DNA of 31,203 nucleotides, taken from Monosiga brevicollis MX1 (taxonomy: Eukaryota; Opisthokonta; Choanoflagellata; Craspedida; Salpingoecidae). Under the pieces are notes generated by a model, which made no database searches, was not told the origin of the DNA, and was given only the letters and a program-made list of their open reading frames with translations. Position numbers and translations under genes: made by a program. Below are positions 23,001 through 31,203 of this stretch, one piece after another (positions within the stretch are counted from its first letter, which is position 1; the number at the start of each line of letters is the position of its first letter). The stretch is from NCBI RefSeq assembly GCF_000002865.3, contig NW_001865051.1, positions 879,735-910,937 of the forward strand, written 5' to 3'.

Positions 23001-23668
23001 CACATTCTGAACCACCGTGCTCGAGTCACATACCAGTTTGCTTGAGAGCACCCGTCTTGGCCAAAGCATCAACCTGTCACGCCATGGTGCGTTCGATCCA
23101 ACAGATGACCCGTAACACGCGGCATGAAAGGGATGAAAACATTGAGGCATCCAAACAAACACCATTCTGCAGCAAGACGAGAGAAGGCGACTCACCTGCT
23201 CCACAGACTTGACAGCATCCGATGTAGCGCCCACAACCAGGATTTGCGCTTTGTTGGCAAGTTTGGCCTCCACCAACGAGCGATTCTCCAGCTCGGGCTT
23301 GCCCGGCCCTGCCAACAAGCCTGAAGCATCCCATGGAAAGAAAAATGGGTGTGTTTGAAAGAAACGGCTTGATGACTTGTCACCTTGACGCACGCTCGTG
23401 TTCACGGCTTCGCTCTGATCGGCTTCAAGCCAAGAGCGCGCCCTCTTGCTACTGTCGTACCTTTGTGCATCAGCTTGATCTTGTCCCCGGGCACATGAGT
23501 CATGTCCGAAATTTTGTCTTTGAGAGTCTGGACAGTCATGGACGGGTCCACCTCGAGTTTCAGCTTTTCCTTGGCATACACGATGCGCAAGGTCCACACT
23601 GCCAGATTCAACCGGGCCCATGAGGAGAAAAAGCAAATGACACCCCTCATTGCAGCGCCAGTCGTCAT
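20097..23668 (-). CDS. UBFD1: UBFD1 (ubiquitin-family domain-containing protein 1) homologue
   Basis: Exons, all phase-matched: 23668-23461, 23320-23196, 23073-23034, 22655-22483, 22336-22271, 22081-22013, 20477-20400, and possibly 20123-20097 (nine codons to a TAG); about 261 aa. A ubiquitin-like domain (about 20-100) reads LRIVYAKEKLKLEV, KIKLMHKGLL and AQILVVGAT. The UBFD1 core follows: KHKRILDRGVPDD, PLPDAPISGML, GEKVRLHFSL, ISTKRQTRRVPLSKIQQIKSE, EHYHIL, AIQMGST and YFVYYFPAQYV. These match in order the human segments HRKVLDKGKPED, PLSGMYNKSGGKVRL, IGTKERTEKLPMGSI, DYHMMAFQLG and WVYWVPTQYV. UBFD1 function is little known; the UBL domain suggests ubiquitin-pathway contacts. Met 23668 is only the first ATG in the open frame; the residues before the UBL are unconserved, and an acceptor at 23599 could join another first exon. 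The last exon is tentative. Confidence 0.85.
20298..20362. repeat. (AAC)n trinucleotide repeat in the 3' part of UBFD1
   Basis: AAC/CAA runs at about 20319-20341 and 20345-20361 flank GATGAC. They lie between the last certain UBFD1 exon and the tentative final exon. If the AAG|GTGTGT donor is not used, the frame would run through them as Val/Cys-rich sequence, which looks non-coding. Confidence 0.85.
21105..21160. repeat. CAGTCAGT-type tandem repeat in the large UBFD1 intron
   Basis: Imperfect 4-bp-based repeats of CAGT and CAGC lie within the 1.5-kb intron. Confidence 0.8.
21742..21832. repeat. 8-bp (CTTCACAC)n minisatellite in the large UBFD1 intron
   Basis: About eleven tandem copies of CTTCACAC, with two CTGCACAC variants near the ends. 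On the transcribed strand it reads GTGTGAAG. Confidence 0.92.
22703..22762. repeat. Interrupted (CA)n microsatellite in a UBFD1 intron
   Basis: CA units with scattered CG and AA variants lie in the intron between the exons ending at 23034 and starting at 22655. On the sense strand it reads as a GT tract upstream of the acceptor. Confidence 0.9.
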
Positions 23669-23766
23669 GACCAGCACCAGCTCGGCACAACCCAAAATGG
23701 TCAAAAGAAGATACGCTCAAGAGTACTCGAGCAGGGCACCCCAGGACGATCATCCGATGCTCTCCC

Positions 23767-23840
23767 TCACGCACACACACACACACTCTCTCTCTCTCTA
23801 ACTCTCTCTCAAACTCTCTCTCAAACTCTCTCTCTCTCTT
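23767..23840. repeat. Compound (CA)n-(CT)n microsatellite
   Basis: A short CA run is followed by CT runs broken by AA at roughly regular spacing, like the tract at 6716-6909. Confidence 0.88.
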
Positions 23841-24483
23841 TTCATCAGGCCGCTTGATAGCACCCACCATCTTCAGCGCTTGCCATTTTGACCGGTCACA
23901 ATGCAACAGCTCAGAGATGCAAGCCGTGCACCCAAGCATTCGTCCCCTGCAGCCATCGCGCACACAAGCCCATGAGCACAACAAACAGCTCGTACCGACC
24001 AGTCCCACCAAGTCCAGACGTACCTCTCAACACAAGCGCAATCTCGTGTTGCCGTTTCCTTGACCACTGCCACTGCCACTGCCACTGCCACTGCTGCTGC
24101 CACTGCTGCTGCTGCTGCTACTATCGCTGCTGTCAACGCCGCTGCCGTATCGCTTGTGTCGTCCAAGGGAAAACAAAAAGGTGTCGCGGCTTCCAGCTTG
24201 GAAGAAGAAAACAAAACAACAACACCAGAGATGTTGTATAAAGGTGCACGGGGGTGAGAGATTGTACCTGACCACGACGGCAAATCTAGAGAGAGGCTTG
24301 GACTTGTACCACCCTGATAACTAGAATCAAAGCCTGAATGAGAGATTCATTGAGCATGGGTTCTGGATCCAGAGAAGTGGACAACTTTTTCAGCTGATTC
24401 AGAGAAAATAGACAGCTAAGCCTACACACTAAAAATGGCCAAGCCCGTCACTGCTTTCGTGAGTAACACGGCCTCCCTCATTC

Positions 24484-24490
24484 TATAAAT
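24484..24490 (+). promoter_or_regulatory. Possible TATA-like element of PRMT1
   Basis: TATAAAT lies 112 bp upstream of the PRMT1 start codon, in a locally AT-rich segment and on the correct strand. The position would allow a 5' untranslated region of about 80 bases. A single short motif is weak evidence. Confidence 0.3.
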
Positions 24491-24601
24491 GCCATTCCCT
24501 AATATAAACTTTTGCCCACGCCGAGACCCAAGATAGACGATTCGTCCACAAATAACACCCATCTCCTATTTTCCACCGCTTCTTCCAAACTTAGCGTCAC
24601 C

Positions 24602-27243
<2,642 letters not shown>

Positions 27244-28126
27244 GCAGCATGTGTCATCTGCCTCATGGTTTTGTCCAGGTTTTTCTCCCTTGTGGTCCTC
27301 CAACATGTTTGACTTGATTGTTCGTCTGTATGCTTCTACCTTGAGCGCTGCAGGCTTCCTGAATGAGCTTGCTTTTTTTTCTTGCTTTGAACCCGTGCCC
27401 TTGTGTATGTGTATTCGTGCTTGATTTCATCAATTGTCTGCTTTCTCGTTTGAAGATGCCTTCATTGTTGGTTCGGGTGAATTGGTTGTTTTTCATGTGT
27501 TTGTCACGGTCTCTCGCCGTAGCGCCTCAGTACATCTTTGAGGCGCATGGCAGGGTGTGGCCCGCCGCCATCTGCGACGCGCGTGCAGGGCCCCAGGACC
27601 TTGCGGTTGTCCCCGCACAATTTTCAATGTCATACGATCATGGTTTTGTCTGCTCACACCCTCCCACAAAAAAAACCGCGCGCATGATGAGCAGGAACAA
27701 GTGCAAGGGGGATTCATTCTTAAATTTGGCAAGAGCCATGCAACAACACGGGAGAACATGGTAATGATGGGGAAAACAAAACTACAAGGCCATGCATGAT
27801 CCATCAAGCTGATCAACAGCAGAGACGGGCCTGACCAAGCGTAAAAATCGCAAACTAATCGTAAAGATGGCTGGATAATCATGTAGGATGATGAGATGAC
27901 AGCAAGCAATAACCAAAGAAGAATAACGCAAGAGATGATATAAATCGCGGCCATGCACTGCATGCGGCGCGTGAAGGGATCAACCCTTTCCTAGAAAATT
28001 CCAAAAATTTGCAAGAGAACACAAAGTTTGTGCCAGACGGTGAAGTCTGCAAGTGCATGAGGTCAAAAGCACGAGGTCAAAAGCACGGCACAGGGGGACC
28101 CGATAAGAAAACAAGGACACTTGTCA
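27244..28126. other. Convergent spacer after PRMT1
   Basis: This lies between the PRMT1 stop and the stop of the minus-strand 267-aa ORF. The first 250 bp are T-rich, as expected of a 3' untranslated region. The right part is AT-richer, and a 14-bp direct repeat of GAGGTCAAAAGCAC lies at about 28060-28087. I see no supported gene; ORFs at 27363-27764 and 27493-27963 lie on opposite strands and have no family match. Confidence 0.45.
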
Positions 28127-28930
28127 CTACTCATTGATGATGGCCAGGTTGGGAAATCGCCGGCGGTTGGTCTTGACGGTGGGCGGTACAGCGGGAAGAA
28201 CGCGGGGCTTTGAGTTGCTGCGAGCAGCATTGACATGCGAAAGACCATTGTCTAAGCTTTGAGAGCGTTTCAAGGAGTTGTGCAAAGACCAAGTCGTCTT
28301 GCGGGGTGCGTCAATGATCAGCTGGGTAGTGGTGCTGGTGCGATTGTTGCTGCACTGGTTGGCCGTCGAGCGCTTGCCTTTGACCGAGGCAAACCCGAGG
28401 GCCACGGTGAGACGGGCCATGAGATTGGAGGGAGGGAGAGTACGGCGTCGCTGTGTGGGCGTACTGCCAGCGCTGCTGACTGCGCTGCTGCTTCGACTGC
28501 TGAAGGCGCTATTGCTCAAGCTCACAGGCGCCTTGTCAGTATCCAAGCCCTCGTCGTCGCTAGTCAAGGCATCAGCGAGGACATTGGGCGGGTCGACCAT
28601 GTCGCTGTCGCTGCCACTGTCACAATCACTGGCACTGTTAGCGACCATGCGGGCGGCAAGATCGTCCGAGTAGTTGAAGACTTGGATGTGCTGGCCACCA
28701 CAAGAGCACAGGGCCAAATCATCGTGATGAGCGGGAGGCCAAGAGTCTGTGGGGCTGTCGAGGGAGGTCCAGGACAGGGCTGAATCCCGGCGGGAGAAGC
28801 TTGATGGACAGCGCTGGTTGCGCTTGCAGACAGAACGCCGCACCACCTCGGCCATGTGCACCACCGAGATGGCAGCGACTTCTCTATGCGACGAGACGGT
28901 TCCCGTCCGGCTGCGTTGGAAGGACGCCAT
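28127..28930 (-). CDS. Hypothetical Ser-rich protein, 267 aa
   Basis: A single-exon minus-strand frame starting MASFQRSRTG. I do not recognise the family. The N-terminal part (1-50) contains VVHMAEVVRRSVCKRN. A possible short folded segment at about 60-95 includes ALCSCGGQHIQVFNYSDDLA. An acidic Ser/Asp stretch follows (about 100-130, with DCDSGSDSDMVD and TSDDEGLD), then a Ser-rich linker. The basic C-terminal third has TQRRRTLPP, LKRSQSLDNG and NRRRFPNLAIINE. RSQSL and RRRTL resemble basophilic kinase or 14-3-3-type sites, but that is only pattern reading. The frame stays open a little upstream of the first ATG, and CTCAG just before it could be an acceptor, so an upstream exon is possible. 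Confidence 0.6.
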   Translation of the reverse strand: MASFQRSRTGTVSSHREVAAISVVHMAEVVRRSVCKRNQRCPSSFSRRDSALSWTSLDSPTDSWPPAHHDDLALCSCGGQHIQVFNYSDDLAARMVANSASDCDSGSDSDMVDPPNVLADALTSDDEGLDTDKAPVSLSNSAFSSRSSSAVSSAGSTPTQRRRTLPPSNLMARLTVALGFASVKGKRSTANQCSNNRTSTTTQLIIDAPRKTTWSLHNSLKRSQSLDNGLSHVNAARSNSKPRVLPAVPPTVKTNRRRFPNLAIINE

Positions 28931-29697
28931 CTCACTGAGAGTGACGGAACTTGTCAAGCCCCCAAAGCGAGATGGGTGGGAGCTGAAACGGCGGCGGCGC
29001 GAGCTAGTTCTATTTTCTGTCTGCGGGTCGCCAGCACAGCCTTGGCTGAGAATCGCTCTCGTCCAAACCCGTTGTGCAAACGGCAGCGGGCAAGGGGTCG
29101 CGGATCAAAGCCGTCGTGCAGACAATCAGCTGTCGTGGACCAAAAACAAATGTAAAATGCGCCAACACCGCCGTTGACAGTGGCGATAGTACCACACACA
29201 CACACGTACGGGAACGTAAAGGGGGCGGAGGCGGAGGTGGGCGGATAAGCCAAAAAAAAAAAAAAATTGTATGAACACTTGCGTTTGGGGTGCTGGAGCG
29301 GCGGTGTGTCCGAATGCCTTCCTTCACGGCCACGTAGGGCGGTGGCTGTTGAGTTCACCGAGTCACGCTTGTGCCGACGTATCTCCCCAAGGTCGCCGCT
29401 GACCCGACTGCCCTTTGCCCCCGCCGCAGTCACTCTCCCTCTATCTACACGGGGCTGCCATTGTTCCGTCAGAACTTTCCTCACCTCACACACCCACACG
29501 GATACCCACATACCCACACTGCTGAACACATAAAAGGACGTTTTGGAGGGCACATGTGTACTCTTATATGGGATATATGGGTTCAAAGGGCAAGCACCTT
29601 CTCCATAAATTTGCACACGTAGAGGAATGGTCAGTGGAAACAATGGTCAACAATGTCATAACAATGTGTTGGTCACATTGCGTCGGAGGCCATTCCA

Positions 29698-29737
<40 letters not shown>

Positions 29738-30728
29738 GTGTGTGTGTGTCAATGTGATGCGTTGTGCATCTTTCGACTCGTGGCGTTTGACCTCATGGCG
29801 GTCATGCTATCAGGTGCTTTGAATCTCCGGCGGTAATGCTTTGAAACGCGTACAAGGCATTGGCAAGAACGTTGCCAGGTTGTTCGGGATCTCAGTGGTG
29901 GTGTGTGGGGGGGTTGTTGCCTCGGCAAGCTTGGGGCATTATCGGCGCCTCACAGCTGTCCAGACGACACACATCACCGTGCCCCACCCTTGCACTCGGA
30001 CCCCAAGCGCGTGCAGCGATCTGAATTGAGATGACAACGGCATCTCCAAAGATGACAACGGCCTTCCTCGCACGCGCGTCGCACGCCCGTATACACGCTC
30101 TTGCGCTTCCCCATCTCTCTCTCCAGCGCGAATGGCCACGATCCCAACCAATATTTGTCAGTTTTTCTGCCTACATGTTTGGTTGTTTGGTCCATGTGGG
30201 CATGAGCAAAAACCGCACGCTAGGCAGAGGTGTGGTAAAAGCAAGCCAATATAACAACAAAGTGAACACATGGGTGTGATCTTGGTGAGTGTCGTCACCA
30301 AAGTTTAAAATGTCATTATCATCCCTTCAGAACCCATCGGCCCCACAAGTGCATGTTACCCAATCGATTCAGTGTCTCTCTCTGTCTCTCTGTCTCTCTC
30401 TGGCAAGTTCCTGTTTCATCAGGAGCAGGGGCGGTAACGCAACATGACCCCGTCAGTAACCAACCGTTGCCAGTTATCCAGTTGTCATCCTGATAAAAAA
30501 AACACGGAGACACTTTTTCACCTGTTCATCGAGACAACTTCGGTCACGTACCAAGTGTCATCCCCTTATGGTTTGACCGTTGAGATTCGTTCTTCCGTTA
30601 CAATTTCCGTTGCATTTTCCTTCTCCTCAACGGTGAGTCCCCACCCTTCCTCATTCCTCGCATGCGCTGCCATTTATTGATGCGTGAACCATCTCACCTT
30701 GCCTTTCTTTTCTTTGCGTGCAGCCATT
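28931..30728. other. Divergent spacer without a recognised gene
   Basis: This 1.8-kb region lies between the minus-strand 267-aa ORF and the plus-strand zinc-finger-like ORF. It has A14 at 29251-29264, a GT tract at 29701-29749 and CT/TG runs at 30375-30405. A probable 5' untranslated intron of the right-hand gene runs from ACG|GTGAGT at 30630-30631 to GTGCAG at 30718-30723. The 229-codon minus-strand frame at 28954-29643 overlaps the 5' end of the 267-aa ORF region and looks like chance. Confidence 0.45.
29701..29749. repeat. (GT)n microsatellite
   Basis: About 24 GT units with one GC interruption, in the divergent spacer. Confidence 0.93.
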
Positions 30729-31203
30729 ATGGCGACTCCTTCTCCGGTGTCTTGTGCAATCTGCAACATGCTTGTCTCGGATTCCAATGAGCAACGCCAT
30801 GTTCAAACGCACCATTCCACTCCACCCGATCTCCGCCGCCCTTCCGAGTGCTTTCCTTCTCTGAACTGGATTGACTGTCCTGCGCCAGGATGTGTGTGCT
30901 CAATGCGCAAGGGCGATCCGCTGATGGCGCACTACATTGAAAGCCATCCTGTACATGCCAACGAAAATTTGACCACCTTTTTTCCCAGCGCTGTTTGCTG
31001 CGACTGCGGCCACTGGTCCTTTAATCGCGTCTGCGCCAAAAGGCATCGCTCTATGAAGCATCGTGATGCAATAACGCATCCCCCCAAGGTCAGCTCCCGC
31101 GTCTTCGTGCTCGGACATGCACTACGCACAGTGCAATTGATCCTTTGGCAGGCCTGCCTCATGGAACAAATCCCGAACAAGTGCCTCTCAATCTTATTTT
31201 CTT
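30729..31203 (+). CDS. Cys/His-rich zinc-finger-like protein (5' part, runs off right edge)
   Basis: The frame opens at ATTATGGCG (30729) and has no stop before the window ends, at least 158 codons if unspliced. Three Cys/His clusters are visible: CAICNML followed by RHVQTHH (residues 9-29), CPAPGCVCSM followed by HYIESH (about 53-77), and CCDCGHW followed by KRHRSMKH (about 94-115). Each has a Cys pair and a His pair spaced like a C2H2 zinc finger, though the linkers are irregular. Such proteins usually bind nucleic acid. A GTCAGC donor at 31090 and a TTTGGCAG acceptor ending at 31151 would define a 62-bp intron; the frame after it would need checking. A splice site (GTGCAG at 30723) just before the start suggests a 5' untranslated exon. 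The C-terminal domain that would identify the protein is outside. Confidence 0.6.
   Translation, partial: MATPSPVSCAICNMLVSDSNEQRHVQTHHSTPPDLRRPSECFPSLNWIDCPAPGCVCSMRKGDPLMAHYIESHPVHANENLTTFFPSAVCCDCGHWSFNRVCAKRHRSMKHRDAITHPPKVSSRVFVLGHALRTVQLILWQACLMEQIPNKCLSILFS

Larger units (their letters stand above)
23669..24601. other. Divergent spacer between UBFD1 (-) and PRMT1 (+)
   Basis: The region holds both 5' flanks. It includes a CA/CT compound repeat (23767-23840), CTG/CCA runs at 24065-24125 that encode Ser/Gly or Ala-rich frames on either strand, and an AT-richer segment from about 24290 to 24560. A first UBFD1 exon could lie here, but I found no unique candidate. Confidence 0.5.

Noticed and set aside
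22947-24011. 354-codon minus-strand ORF
   Set aside because: It mixes UBFD1 exon sequence with introns and a GA-repeat-derived Arg/Glu stretch; UBFD1 homology shows it is interrupted by introns.
28954-29643. 229-codon minus-strand ORF
   Set aside because: It overlaps the 5' end region of the 267-aa ORF in another frame and is rich in residues derived from GT/CA repeats; no family resemblance.

Overview
This window is nuclear DNA of a unicellular eukaryote with many introns. Most introns are about 50-200 bp, have GT-AG ends, and are often at phase 0. The recognisable genes are a copine, a NIMA-related kinase, a UBAP2L/Lingerer-like protein, UBFD1, PRMT1 and an axonemal SAXO/MAP6-like protein. 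That set, with moderately high GC and abundant CA/CT microsatellites, suggests a flagellated unicellular holozoan, most likely a choanoflagellate. This is inferred from gene content alone. I saw no prokaryotic operon, mobile element, rRNA or convincing tRNA.

Layout from left to right. 1-2435 (-): a 5' piece of a SAXO/MAP6-like microtubule-binding protein. Its open frame runs off the left edge and contains a nine-copy 102-bp (34-codon) array. 3607-6007 (-): a NIMA-related kinase in three exons with a long low-complexity tail. 7285-10629 (+): a complete 14-exon copine (C2-C2-vWA, 549 aa). 11066-14359 (-): a UBAP2L/Lingerer-like protein (UBA, RGG, Q-rich, Met-Gly repeats). 16663-17831 (-): an unrecognised gene in one or two exons. 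20097-23668 (-): UBFD1, with a UBL domain, a UBFD1 core and a 1.5-kb intron. 24602-27243 (+): a complete 12-exon PRMT1 (339 aa). 28127-28930 (-): an unrecognised Ser-rich protein. 30729 to the right edge (+): the start of a Cys/His-rich, zinc-finger-like protein.

The gene order gives three head-to-head pairs with spacers of about 0.9-1.8 kb: kinase/copine, UBFD1/PRMT1 and the 267-aa ORF/zinc-finger gene. It also gives two tail-to-tail pairs: copine/UBAP2L and PRMT1/267-aa ORF. Microsatellites lie mostly in the head-to-head spacers, 5' flanks and introns. Coding repeats are whole-codon: 102 bp in the SAXO-like gene, 69 bp in the kinase tail and 9 bp (Gly-Gly-Met) in UBAP2L. Two products may act together: PRMT1 methylates arginines in RGG tracts, and the UBAP2L-like protein carries such a tract.

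Exon structures were worked out by hand, joining exons only where GT-AG sites, codon phase and remembered family alignment agreed. Weak points are the first exon of the SAXO-like gene, both ends of UBFD1, the last exon of UBAP2L, and whether the unrecognised ORFs are genes.
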